NCBI GenBank assembly: GCA_910592005.1
Contig: CAJVPP010000069.1
Span: 1-53,233 of the forward strand
Direction: 5' to 3'
Length of the DNA stretch: 53,233 bases
Source of the DNA: Funneliformis mosseae
Lineage: Eukaryota > Glomeromycota > Glomeromycetes > Glomerales > Glomeraceae
Shown: positions 24,740 to 35,283 of the stretch, piece after piece
Layout: each line of letters opens with the position of its first letter
Numbering within the stretch: position 1 is the stretch's first letter
Position numbers and translations under genes: made by a program
The notes under the pieces: model-generated
Seen by the model: only the letters and a program-made list of their open reading frames with translations
The model's database searches: none
Told to the model about the DNA's origin: nothing

Positions 24740-27300
24740 GATCTATTGCTGTTGGAATTTACGCAATACCTCTTCTAATGCATATACTACATATTCTATA
24801 GGTTCGCTTTCATCATCATCATCACATGGGTATTATTTTTCAGATTTTTAACTTCAGCTTGTTGTTCTTCTTTGAAATGATGCAAGCGTTCTAATAAAGA
24901 CTGAACATATTCATCAATACTGTCTTGTAAGAATGAGAGGCAATGCATATACTTAAATCTATTGTTTGTATGACAAGATTTGTGATAAGTATAACCGCAA
25001 GCCAAAACTTGAATAGGATCTGTATTAAAAGAAATAGAACAGTTAGATGCATCGCAATATTGAAATAGATTTGGTTTATGTAAAGTATTAAACCCTAAAG
25101 AAAAATGACATGATTATGCTTCTGGCATTTTCATTGCTATTAATGAAATGGAAATTTCATTAATTTTATAGTGCTTCTTCAAAGGTATATTTGGATTCAC
25201 CTGTAATAGAATTATTAATGGCAAATTATTGTGAAATATGTGTATATAGATTTCTGAAAAACATTGCAAAAGGAAATATGCACTTTTCTTTATTAAATAA
25301 GTAATATCTCGAGCAGAATATTTATAGGCAGCCCATGTAGATGTATAAGCAATATTTTCTCTAAATCCGTTATCATTCAGGCGTAATCGGTTGATAAAAT
25401 ATTCTATTTAATGATCTGTTGTGCCTCGGTATATTTCTGTATGCTCTGACGTAAAAAGCTATAGAATATTTCAACAGTTGAGTCTGAAAACTTTAGAAGT
25501 TCAACTTTAATGGTTTTTAAAATAGGATGATCATTTAACTTCCAGAAAAATATATCTGAAAGAAATATTAATGGTGCTTTAGTATAGTTTTTATAATAGA
25601 ATTTGAAAAATACAACTCACATACGAATGCATGATTCTAGATAAGCGTCAAAATCGCCAGATCAGAAAAACACCACATAAACGTCTAAAACTAGAGGAAT
25701 TAAGTTATCAAGCAAATCTTTCAGTGTAAGATATTCAGCATCTTTGCATAGGAATCCAAATTTTGCATTAACACTTGTTAAATTTCCTGCCAAACGTCAC
25801 GAGAAATCTCTAAAAGAAGATTAATATGCTATGGCTTGGCTTTTATGCAAGAGGACTTCGTTCTTTAAAAATATACTTGTATATAGCCAAAAATAAGGCT
25901 GATATTGAAGGAATATTAGTTCTTGACTATTTAACGAGATATGCAAGGAACCTATAATAGGAAGAAATGATAAAATAGAATTAGTGATATTAGATCGATC
26001 ACGATATAAGATAAAATGAGAGATGGTCATCCTAAGGTAGATTTGTTCAGACCAATCAGTAATGACAGATATAATATATTCCTTTTGAATATATTGTTAT
26101 ATAGATAGAACATTTACAACGGCATTAATAGCCTTGATATATGCATTTAAAGAATGAAGATTATTTTCTTGTAAATCTATGAGGACTACGTCTTTCATCA
26201 AACGAACATCCTGTTTCTCTTTCAATTTAGTGTCATAACTATGTACAATTAGCTCTTCTAATTTAGTACTATTATCAACTGAACAAAATCCCTAGCGTTG
26301 ATTATGCGAAAGACTGAGAAGCATCATAAATCTATTATTTAGATTCAGTTTTATCAACTCTGCGTTGACCAACCTAGGATTGTGTATATTCATATTTGGA
26401 ATTGCACACTGTGTAGTAATCAGGTTCATTAAAATTGTTGTCAAGTGTGCTGCAGTAGAAGTTGTGATTGTGTTTGGCATCCGTTTCATATGGATACTAT
26501 AATAATCATCGATATTTAATATTATTGCCTTCTCTGCATATTTCGCGAGTGTAAAATTGACAGTTTTAGTATGATCATTAAATATGGTAGTTTTATGCCA
26601 CGCAATTGTATGAAATGTTGTAGTTACACCTAGATCAGCAAGAGTATCTATGGAGGCATTAGAAATACCAGTAGAATCCAAGTACATCATCAATTCTTCT
26701 TTTGTGACATTAATGAACTTGCTACGAATTCTGCAGAGAAAGTAGCATACATATAAGAGCTGCTTTTTCACCTGTGCTCATGAATTTTCATTTTTTGAAG
26801 AAGGGTTAGAAGAAAGATATAACTCGTCAAAAAATGAACTTAATCTTACATCTTCCTCTTTTATAACTGCACGAAATTCATCAAATGAGTATATTGCTGA
26901 TTTTTTTTCCTTTTTTTCACGGTATAAAATATTAGTAATTATTTCTATTGCTTTAGAGAAGGATAAAATAGAAGGTAGAGGTGGTGGCATCTAAAGCGGA
27001 AGCGGTGGTAGTGGTGGAGCTAAAGGTGGTGGTAGTAGTGGAGGTTGAACTAGAGGTAGAGATAGAGGTTAAACCAGAGGTGGAGAGGAAGATTCTAGAG
27101 TATATTTTTGAAATGCAAGTGAGCAGTTTACCACAATTCCGTTATAACAGTTTAAGCATATCTTATCACCTATTTGTAAATATCCTGATAAAGTTTTGTT
27201 AGTTTGACCTTTTGAAATAATGTACTTAGTTATCTTTCTCCATCGTACTGACTGTTAGATTTGGCATATTGTAATTACACATAATTCCATTAAGAGTACT
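24740..27300 (-). pseudogene. Decayed mobile-element gene: Pro-rich N-terminus, transposase-like core, RING-like C-terminus
   Basis: Order on the minus strand: a C-x2-C segment (GDKICLNCYNGIVVN, about 27.15 kb); a Pro/Leu-rich tract (27.08-26.97 kb); an open run 26990-26778; a TGA; and, in the same frame, 26771-26292. That run includes AIILNIDDYYSIHMKRMPNT, where I-D-D-Y-x-x-I-H looks like a conserved acidic motif of the family (recall). The frame goes on past a TAG through KLKEKQDVRLMKDVVLIDLQ, a TAA, and 26030-25821. Then come at least one frameshift and several stops, through LIPLVLDVYVVFF and IFFWKLNDHPILKTIKVEL. The end (about 25085-24796) is C-D-A-S-N-C, then LACGYTYHKSC and YMHCLSFLQD, a RING-like Cys/His pattern followed by a coiled coil (EEQQAEVKNLK). 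It is broken by nonsense changes more than by indels. Functional assignment is inference. Confidence 0.6.
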
Positions 27301-27634
27301 TGCCTCTAAGTAAAGTACCTTTAGATTTTGGATTTTTTTGGGATTATTTTGCACAGTGAATGTTAACACACTTTCAAAGCTAGAGAAAAAATTTTATTAT
27401 TTTTTTTTTATGTGAAATGTTACAATTTCAAAAAGTACTCTAAACTATATAAATAATGTATCCGGCAATTAAATAGGATTAACCAATCATGTGAATGTCC
27501 GTCCATAAGGCCTGGATTACAATTGATAAATGATAAATTTTTTTTTTCTCTATTATTGATTAAAAAAAAAATTTTTTTCTTTATTAAATCTTATTATCGA
27601 TAATTTTTTTTTCTTTCATATTTTTCTATTCAAA
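27301..27634. other. AT-rich spacer
   Basis: Contains T10/A10-type runs at 27540-27610 and nothing recognisable as coding. It lies between the opposite-facing 5' ends of two decayed elements. Confidence 0.4.
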
Positions 27635-28950
27635 TTATCATTATAGGTAAAAAACATGAAAAAAATATTTCTCATCTTCCAAATTTCTAAATAGCAACAA
27701 GTTTACTTAATTTAAAAAATTCTCTTGATGATTTTAATAATGTTAATATTCAAGATACTATACAAATTAAAGCTTCTTACAATCATGAGAAGGCAAAAGT
27801 CAAAAATACTGAAAAATCTACTAAAAGTTGGACCACAAAATTTGAAGAATTTTGTACTTGTACTAGTTATTTGATCTCTTTAGCTGACCTTAAAGATATT
27901 TTTCAACTTTAAAAACAAATTGTAGAATTTATCTTTATAATGAAAATGAAAAATAGTAATAAGTATAAAGTAACATCAGTTAAGTAAAGTGTTGATGCGC
28001 TTAATAGATATCTTCTTTATCATTACCTATTTCACAAATAAATTTGCATGATAAATATTTGTTTCCTGATTTACATGATGTTTTACATGAAAAGTTGTGT
28101 GATCTTTAAGAACAAGGCTTTAGTGAAATATCAGATTCAGTTACTATTAATTTCAACAAATTCAGCAAATTTTACAACATCCTAAAATGGCTACAAATAA
28201 TTCTAAAAGTCTTTTATATCATGTTTTTTTTATTAATAATACTTGCTATGCGCAGAGAAAAGCATTACCAACTTAAAATTAATCAATTTAAACCTGATGG
28301 AAATGGTAGTTTGAAATTTTTCATTATATGTCTAAAAAATAATCAATGTGAAATTCAAGGTGGTCAGGTTCATATTATTTCAATACTAGCTGATAACAAT
28401 AGATCATATTCAGATATTCAATTGTACTTGTCTAAACATCCACCTTTAGTTAATAAAAATTTTTATTTACAGCCTAATAATACTTCTTAGTTGAAAACCA
28501 ATAATTGGTATAAGACAGTTCACATAGGAAAAACAAATTAAGTAACTTTATGAAAAAGATTAGTCATGAAACACAAATTGATATTCCCATTGAATCACTC
28601 TAATCATTCTGAACGTAAAACTGTTACTCAAATTTTACAAGATCAAGAAGTTTTAGAGTAAGCAATTATGCAATTCACTGGCTATAAAAGTGTTCAAGGT
28701 GTTCGAGCTTATAAAAAAGTTAATGAAAATCAACAATTAAATACCTTAAATACTTAATTAACATTACTGATAGTAAATCAGCTTTAATACCAGAAAAAAA
28801 AAATTTACAAAGGAATTTAATTAATAATAATAATTCAAAATCGCAACTTCCTCTTCAAGAAATTTCATTATCTTTAAATTCTTTAAATGAATTACCTTTA
28901 TTTCATAATTGTAATTTCTCAAATGTTACTTTTAATATTCAAAAATAATT
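27635..28950 (+). pseudogene. Crypton-like tyrosine recombinase, inactive
   Basis: The plus strand encodes a phage-integrase-like tyrosine recombinase broken by stops. An N-terminal core-binding part reads SWTTKFEEFC (27.82 kb), LISLADLKDIFQL, stop, and KYKVTSVK, stop, SVDALNRYL. The catalytic part has AMRREKHYQLKINQFKPDG (the first catalytic Arg is probably in this R-R-E-K-H-Y region), YSDIQLYLSKHPPLV and FYLQPNN. Near 28.6 kb it has NHSERKTVTQILQDQEV, the H-x-x-R box, and FTGYKSVQGVRAYKK at 28.68-28.71 kb. The usual G-H before the nucleophile is G-Y here, while the nucleophilic Tyr (VRAY) remains. Stops such as the TAA after VLE and frame changes around 28.15-28.5 kb show it is dead. Family knowledge: Cryptons are DNA transposons moved by such recombinases. 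Confidence 0.75.
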
Positions 28951-29168
28951 CATTATTTTAATGTATAAATAATAGTAAATAATGCAATATAAATGAATAG
29001 AAAATAACATTTTAATAATATCCAAAGAATTACTTAGAAATAAAATTTATAAATAAAATCTTAATTATATCTAATGTATTACAAATTTTTTTTATACTGT
29101 AAATAAAACATCGAATTATACAATAAATACAATAATACACATTATTATTACAAATTTAAGTAAAAAAA
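28951..29168. other. AT-rich spacer before the SINE
   Basis: Short, AT-rich, no recognisable feature. It separates the Crypton-like remains from the SINE-like element. Confidence 0.35.
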
Positions 29169-29375
29169 ACTAAGTAGTGTAGTGGTTAGGACATGGAATA
29201 TCATATAAGGAGGTGCTGGGTTTAGTTTTTGAGGTATATAAATAATAATAATAATGAATAATAAGTAGGTATGTTAGCAAATATAAATAATAAGCTACAA
29301 CCGTGAAAATATCAGTAAAAAAAGCCATGGATGACCGATTAGGAACCGTGGTATAATATAATTTATTAATTGATT
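29169..29375 (+). mobile_element. tRNA-derived SINE-like element
   Basis: The left part looks like the body of a decayed tRNA. TAGTGTAGTGGTTAGG at 29174-29190 matches the D-arm/A-box of tRNA-Glu or -Asp type genes, and GCTGGGTTTAGTTTTTG at 29216-29232 lies where the T-arm/B-box should be, 40 bp on. An (AAT)n tail starts at about 29239. A further body segment (GCTACAACCGTGAAAATATC, ACCGATTAGGAACCGTGG) follows up to about 29375. The B box is degenerate, so it is unlikely to be transcribed now. Target-site duplications could not be fixed. Confidence 0.55.
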
Positions 29376-29857
29376 AATTTGAATATGTAGAAAAAGGATT
29401 AGTTTTTAACAAAAAAAAATAATTCATCAGATATTAAATGCAATGCTATTTATAAATATATTTTAATGAGACCTTTTAATTATATAAGTAATTAACTCTT
29501 TTTTTTATTTTATTTATGATAAGCACTTAGTAAAAAAATAATTAAAGGAAATTTATATTACATGCGATATTAATATATCCGAAATAAATGTTTCTAACCA
29601 TTCGGAAAGAGATCAAACAATATTTGATATCGGTAATAAAGAAGTTGAGGTAAATGCAATAGTTTATCAAATGGATACAGAAATATCTTAATTCAGTTAT
29701 TCAAAGGTTAACTAACTATAGGATCTAATGTTAATGTTAATAATGACATTCTAAATACTTGCATACTGACTTAATTACCATTATGGGTTTAGTAATGCTT
29801 CATTTACTATAGTCATTGTTAATTAATTAAAAAGCGGATAAATATTCAATGGAGCGT
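29376..29857. other. AT-rich spacer
   Basis: No gene or repeat recognised; some GC-richer words near 29560-29700. It lies between the SINE-like element and MITE copy A. Confidence 0.35.
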
Positions 29858-30012
29858 TATATGGGAGGGTTTCTAGGAAAATCAGGTTCCGAGAAATTTT
29901 TGACAAAAATTAAAAGCTTAATACATTTTAATCTAATAACATCTAAAATTATAATGCAATAAAAATCTCAATTTTGCTAAAAAATTCCCGGAACCTGTAA
30001 TCAACCCATATG
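29858..30012. mobile_element. MITE, copy A (about 155 bp, terminal inverted repeats)
   Basis: The left end TATATGGGAGGGTTTCTAGG then AAAATCAGGTTCCGAGAA matches the reverse complement of the right end (CATATGGGTTGATT...CAGGTTCCGGGAA). The body contains AATGCAATAAAAATCTCAAT. A second copy in the same orientation lies at 45335-45498. No coding capacity. Confidence 0.75.
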
Positions 30013-30231
30013 CCAATTTGTTTTCACGTGATGTCAATTTTAAACTGATATTGCCTTTATTTTATAGTTTAAAATTCAAAAAAAGTGTATGCATAGTTTA
30101 TAATAAAAGTTCTAATATATCCTGTACTCATATGCCGTATATAAAAGTCGCATCGCCTGATATACAAAATATATCGAGACTTTTTCATTGTATACTTTTT
30201 TCAAAGATACATTCCTTTCACATCAAAGCTT

Positions 30232-31489
30232 TCAAAACAGAAGAACCTCGCTTTTTGATAACATCTCATATATATGTTCTGAAGTCACGTGACCCAAATC
30301 ATAATAAAAAGGGTTAACATTTGGATCAAACATTCCAAGATGAGCGGCAATTTCATCTTCGCTTAAACAAGCTAAGGAAGAAAAGTTTGACATCATTTCT
30401 GGTGGTGGCAAGCTAATGAACGTTTTCGGTGATTCATCATTTTTTGGTGGAATCTAAAAAGAATAATTTCTCAGTATAACTAAAAAAAAAACTTTTATAG
30501 TTATATTTAATTTACCTGAGTGTAGTAACACTTAAAAACAATATCTGGTACGTTCACCAGGTTTTCAACTCTAATGAAAAGTTTTAAGAACATAAATTGT
30601 AAAGAAATGAATCTACATATGTTATTATCAAATATAAAATCCGCACATACCTTTCCGCCAATGCATATTCATCAAACAAGACACCAACATATTCAAGATG
30701 ACTTCCCAACCATTCCACACCTTTACCAACTTTATCTTTATGATAATAAGTAGCAGCAGCAACAGCACCAACACCGACAGCGACCATACCAAACAAACTC
30801 CGTTTTCCCAATCCTGTATTAGAGATAGCGGAAGCACTAGCGACGGTCGATAATAAAGTAAGTGTACTACCGACGCTTTGTGTTGCTTTATTAAATCGAT
30901 TGAGCGCAGTCTTTGAAAAAACATCATGGTGTACCCCATAATATGGGGTGTCATATGCGAACAATCCGATTATATTTGGTTTACAAGCCGTTCTTATTGT
31001 CTGATTTTCGTATCTTAAGATTGTATCGGCAGCTAGAATACATTAAGTGAATAATTATGTGAAAAAAAAAATTTACGTAATAACGATTTCACTTACCTAA
31101 AATACCACCCATGGAATGTCCAAGTAAACAAACTCGAACGTTTCCAGTTAGCTTTTTGACCTCATTTTCCAGCCATAAGCAAAACGTTTCAACAGCCTCT
31201 TTTAAATTACCTCGAGTTTCATAACGAGGATAAACTATTGATCTTGTTTCTATGCTAAATATCTTTTCTTGAAGAACGTGTTGAAGGCGGTTCGGGAAGT
31301 CCTGTTATAAAAATTAGTCAAAAAAAAAAGGAGAAAAAAAAATACTGAATTTTGGCAAAATAAAAAGTAAATTTTATGAACCTATAATAAGGAAGGAAGG
31401 ATGTAGATACAAACCAAAAAAGTTTCATCATCACCTTTGAAACCGTGAATGAATATAAGCAAAAGGTTATTTTTTCTTGAAAGGGACAT
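30232..31489 (-). CDS. Alpha/beta hydrolase (DUF676/PGAP1-like lipase fold), 5 exons
   Basis: Probably a lipid or ester hydrolase; the substrate is unknown. Minus-strand exons: 31489-31415, 31301-31097, 31032-30651, 30570-30516 and 30453-30232, giving 312 aa. The N-terminus has LLLIFIHGFKGDDETF (oxyanion-hole HGF at 15-17). The nucleophile elbow is LLGHSMGG with Ser88. YDTPYYGVH follows like the T-P-x-x-G of DUF676 lipases, and a late His in DLGHVTSEHIY (about 294) could be the catalytic His. Between them is an Ala/Gly/Val-rich stretch (NTGLGKRSLFGMVAVGVG and on) that may be a membrane helix. All introns are GT..AG, and intron 1 has a CTAAT branch-like motif. The start is the only ATG that puts the HGF strand close to the N-terminus. 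The frame is intact. It heads the second gene island, followed upstream by three genes on the same strand. Confidence 0.85.
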
Positions 31490-31863
31490 TTTTTTGTTTT
31501 TCAAATAAGACCTACAAATAGGTAGTTTATATATATAACTTCCGACCGATTATCACATGTTTGAATGTAGATTTTACTTTAATAGTTTAAAATGTATTGG
31601 TTAATTTTGATTCGATGAATTAGCCAACGATTTGTATTACGTAATATTTTTAATATATTCTTTGGAGTTTAGTGTTTTGCACAGCAAAAATTTTATTATT
31701 TATTAGAATTGAAATTGGTTATGTGACATTATAAACGGACATACCCGTATTACGAAATTCTGTAATTCGCTTTTTTTAAACATTAAAACTCCCCGTGTAC
31801 AAATAAAAAAATTCTTTTTTGAAATCATTAATTTATCATTAAATTATACTAATTAAGTTAGTT
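31490..31863. other. Intergenic: hydrolase promoter and 3' flank of the secreted-protein gene
   Basis: Both neighbours read leftwards, so this is the upstream region of the hydrolase gene. An ATTGG word (reverse CCAAT) lies near 31597 and another (GAAATTGG) near 31710. No TATA box is clear. Confidence 0.35.
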
Positions 31864-32595
31864 TTAAATCTTCCCTGACATTGCCCTTTTGTTTTTACCA
31901 TTTTTTGCAGGTACATTTACAGGAACATTTTCACTATTTACTACTACAGGTGCTTTTACAGGAACATTTTCAGCATTTTCTAAAGTTGCACCTTTACCTT
32001 CTACAGTAATTCTTATACAATCATCCGCAGCACCCCTTTTTGCGATTGGCAAAAGTGGGGGTTGATGTGAAAAAGATCCACTAATGGTGCAAATTCTAAA
32101 ACGTCCAGGACTTAAACCACTTTCGACTTCAACACTTAATCTACCATGTTTATCGGCCTTATCATTTACACCTTTAAAGAATACAAAATCCTTGGTATTT
32201 GGAAGTCTATTTTCATTAATACTTTGAATGGTAACATGTACATGACCTCTTATCAAACCATGTTTGCTAAGTGTTTGCGGTAAGGTGTAATATTGTGTAT
32301 CTGGATCACTAAAGAATCCGGTTGCTAAATTACCAACTAAAAACGAAACGTTGAATGGCACTTTAGACTTCAATACTTTATTATTATCTGGGGAGGTGAT
32401 AATTGTTGCAACCATATTGTCGACAGATGGTATCTCTCCTTGGATGGTCGTAGAGCAAGTTCCTTTAGGATCTTGCTTGCCTTTATTTAACTTTTGATGG
32501 TCACAAATATTTTTATCATCTGATAATGGAATCGATAAGGCATCGTTGACCAAGAGAATTACGAGGATTAAAGGATAAGCAAGAAAGAATTTCAT
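31864..32595 (-). CDS. Secreted fungal protein of unknown function, single exon
   Basis: 243 aa. Residues 1-20 (MKFFLAYPLILVILLVNDAL) form a clear signal peptide, so the product should enter the secretory path. The mature part keeps the pattern CSTTIQGEIPSVDNMVATII, ATGFFSDPDTQYYTLPQTL, GLIRGHVHVTIQ, DFVFFKGVND, GRFRICTISGSFSHQPPLLP and GAADDCIRI. I recognise this as a widespread fungal extracellular family, sometimes mislabelled in databases, with no proven activity. It has four Cys (two disulfides possible), one N-x-S site (NVS) and His-rich HVHV. The C-terminal tail after about 205 is low-complexity (ENVPVKAP and ENVPVNVP are two copies of one unit) and ends in basic residues. It is the only intron-free gene of the island. 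A TCACGTGA site lies about 410 bp upstream of its start (33003-33010). Confidence 0.85.
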   Translation of the reverse strand: MKFFLAYPLILVILLVNDALSIPLSDDKNICDHQKLNKGKQDPKGTCSTTIQGEIPSVDNMVATIITSPDNNKVLKSKVPFNVSFLVGNLATGFFSDPDTQYYTLPQTLSKHGLIRGHVHVTIQSINENRLPNTKDFVFFKGVNDKADKHGRLSVEVESGLSPGRFRICTISGSFSHQPPLLPIAKRGAADDCIRITVEGKGATLENAENVPVKAPVVVNSENVPVNVPAKNGKNKRAMSGKI

Positions 32596-33309
32596 GATGA
32601 AACTTTAGAGAGGTTTGGTCGTGAAGTCGATGAAGTCGTAAAGGTTTAGTCCTTTGCACCGGGCAATGAATTGATTTAAGTGAGGAATTTAATGAGGAAA
32701 AAAAAAAAACTTGGACAAAAAGGTTGGTTTTTATACATTTTATTAAATCGTGGTTCGCTAAAAAAAACTCATGATTTCTTTTGAAGATCAGTAACAGAAT
32801 GAAATATTATGGGAATGAATCTGGAAATATTTCCGAATGATCAAGATTTCCCCCCATGAAGCAATTTCATATTAAATTGAAAGTCTATTATTTAATTGTG
32901 ATCTTGGATTGTTGATCAAAAGTTCTTAAATCAATTTTTTGAGGAAAAATTTTAATAATAAATTCGACACATGAAAAACGAAAAATTTTAAATTATGGAT
33001 TGTCACGTGATACATAATTTTAATTCTGCCGAATGTAATTTAAAACTCGATCAATTCAAATTTTTTATTTTAAAATAAAACGCGCAAAGAGGAAAAAAGA
33101 AAAGAAATGAAACGTTTTATGACAATTACTCTATTAGTTTAATGTTAATTTTCTTTACAAAAAAGAAATTTCAAAAAGAGATAAAAACAAATTTATGTGA
33201 AAGAAAGCAAGCGTAAACTAAAAGAAGTTATATGAAAAAAAAATATATATATATCATTCCCAAGATAAAAAGAGTAAAATCAAGAAAAATCAAAAAGTCA
33301 ACACCTCCT
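32596..33309. promoter_or_regulatory. Upstream region of the secreted-protein gene; 3' flank of H2A
   Basis: It contains a TCACGTGA octamer at 33003-33010 and, next to the H2A end, AT-rich 3' untranslated sequence with an (AT)n run near 33243. E-box-type CACGTG sites bind bHLH factors in fungi (Cbf1, Pho4); use here is inference. Confidence 0.35.
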
Positions 33310-34210
33310 TTACGCTTTACCACCAGATGCAGCAGCGGTGGTCTTGGCACCTTTGGTAGATTTCTTTGATTGAGCTCCACCACTTGCGCCAGTAGCACTA
33401 GTAACAGTAGTTGTAGGTTTAACCTTTTCGCTGCCTTTCTTTTTAGGTAACAATTCGGCATGGATATTTGGTAAAACACCACCTTCGGCTATATGAACAT
33501 GTCTTAATAAAATATTTAATTCTTCGTCATTACGTATAGCTAATTGTAAATGTCTTGGTATGATACGTTGTTTCTTATTATCTCTTGCCGCATTTCCCGC
33601 TAATTCTAATACTTCTGCTGTTAAATATTCTATTACTGCTGCTAAATATACTGGTGCTCCCGCTCCTATTCTATCTGCATATCTACCTTTTTTCAATAAT
33701 CTTGCCATACGACCAACTGGAAATGTTAACCCTAAAATTTTTTTTTTTAAAAAAAAAAAAGAGAATTTTTCTTATGATTTGATTTTTTTATCAAGTTTTT
33801 TTTTCAAAAACTTTATGAAAGATTAAATAAAGGAAATTTCGATGAAAAAAAAAAAGGACCAAACCTGCTTTAATGCTCTTTGAGATTTTTGAAGTACTTG
33901 ATGCTGCTGCAGAGGCTTTTGCTCCTCCTTTTCCGCCTTTTTTCTAAAAAAGATTATAAATTGTCAAAAAAAGAACCCTCAACTTTTTTTTATTTCTTTA
34001 TTTTTTTTTTCAGTTTTCAAAATAGAAAGTTTTTATCTCTTGAAAAAAAAAAAAAAAATTTTTATTTTATATATATTTTTTTTCTTTTAGACTAACTTTA
34101 GACTTTCCACCAGTTGTTTCTTCACCAGCTCCACTTGGAAGTGGAGCAGTATTTTCAGTTTGTCTTGTACGAGAAGCTCTTCCCGTTGCTTCTTTTTCAA
34201 CTGTAGACAT
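33310..34210 (-). CDS. Histone H2A with long N-terminal extension, 3 exons
   Basis: Core histone of the nucleosome. Minus-strand exons 34210-34097, 33943-33865 and 33731-33310 give 204 aa, against about 130 for usual H2A. The core is plain: [10 protein letters not shown] at about 62-71, [51 protein letters not shown] and [15 protein letters not shown]. Acidic-patch residues appear kept. Exon 2 encodes the normal-looking H2A N-tail ([15 protein letters not shown]). Exon 1 adds 38 residues before it ([20 protein letters not shown] and on), which ordinary H2A lacks. The C-tail is long, Thr/Ser/Ala/Lys-rich and has no S-Q-[E/D]-hydrophobic end, so it is not H2A.X; the R-N-D-E-E-L-N loop and the APVYLAA helix argue against H2A.Z. 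Differences from canonical H2A include [14 protein letters not shown] in loop 1 and [11 protein letters not shown]. Confidence 0.9.
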
Positions 34211-35283
34211 TTTTATTTTATTAAAAGGTAAATTTTACTTTACAAATAAAAATTTTCGATATAATGTGAGAAAAAAAAAAAAAAAAAAATGAAAAAAAAA
34301 AATTATCATTGCCAAATTAAATAAGCATATTTATTTTTCATTGTTGTAAATTTTGGGGTACATGCAAAAACTAACGAATTTAGATTTTTAGAAAAAAAAA
34401 AACAATCAAATTTGTGATGATAAAATTTATCCAGAATGTCAATAAATTATTGTTCGTAATTCCCCCAAAATTGAACCCTTTTATTTGATTGTGAAAGAAC
34501 AACCGCATCAAAAAATTTCCCTTTTTTTTTCATTGATTGATGGTTTTTGTTCAAAAATTCCTTCGTGGAATAACATATATTGAAGTCAATAACGTTAATC
34601 TGTCCTTTTGGATTGAATCTTATCGAAGTCGAAAAATTAACTAAACAACAAGTAAATGAATTATCAATTGTTTTGTTAAAAAGAACGTCGATTGTTGATC
34701 TTTTTTACGTCGTTAAGGTTTGAATCATATAACCGAACAAATTCAATATATCGCGATGACTCTGCGTAATTAAGAAGAAAATTCTCCCAAAATGTAAAAA
34801 TACAAGTTCTATAAAATCTACAATACGCGTTGATCAATATATTGACAAATGAATGGTTATCTTTGACAATAAATCACGCAACGCGAAGAAAATATGTCAC
34901 AAAACGCGATGGTTGAAAATGCAAATTCAAAAAATTCAAAAAATCAAAAACTAGGGGATGAGCTTTTTCATCATATATCTGCCCTTAATAGTTTAGATTA
35001 TTCATAAATAATTCCTAATAAAGGTAAAATAAGTAACTCAAAAATTTCAAACGAATCATCATCTTGAGAAAATGAATATCGCTTTTCAAAAAAAAAAAAA
35101 AAAAAAAAACTCCCTTTGCAAATAATCTATCCATATATGTTTTATCATTTATAATGTTAAAATTTTATTAAAATTTAAGTTAATCTAATTTTTTTTGTTG
35201 GTAATTAAATATATACAACGTTAACAACATGCTTTGCTTGCCTTTTTTTTATTAAAAAAAAAAAGGAAAATGTAATTGATCCT
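34211..35283. promoter_or_regulatory. H2A upstream region with CGCG-type (MCB-like) sites
   Basis: About 1.07 kb between the H2A start and the end of the next gene. It holds ACGCGT at 34825-34830 (the MluI cell-cycle box core), ACGCGA at 34881-34886 and 34904-34909, and TCGCGA at about 34751. Four CGCG words within 160 bp is notable in such AT-rich DNA. In yeasts, MBF binds ACGCGT and drives G1/S genes, so S-phase control of this histone gene is a reasonable inference. Near the start codon there are long A and T runs, often seen as nucleosome-free promoter DNA. Confidence 0.4.

Noticed and set aside
26981..27202. Plus-strand Val/Glu-rich open frame
   Set aside because: It is the antisense of the proline-rich tract of the minus-strand element gene; the low-complexity composition alone explains it.
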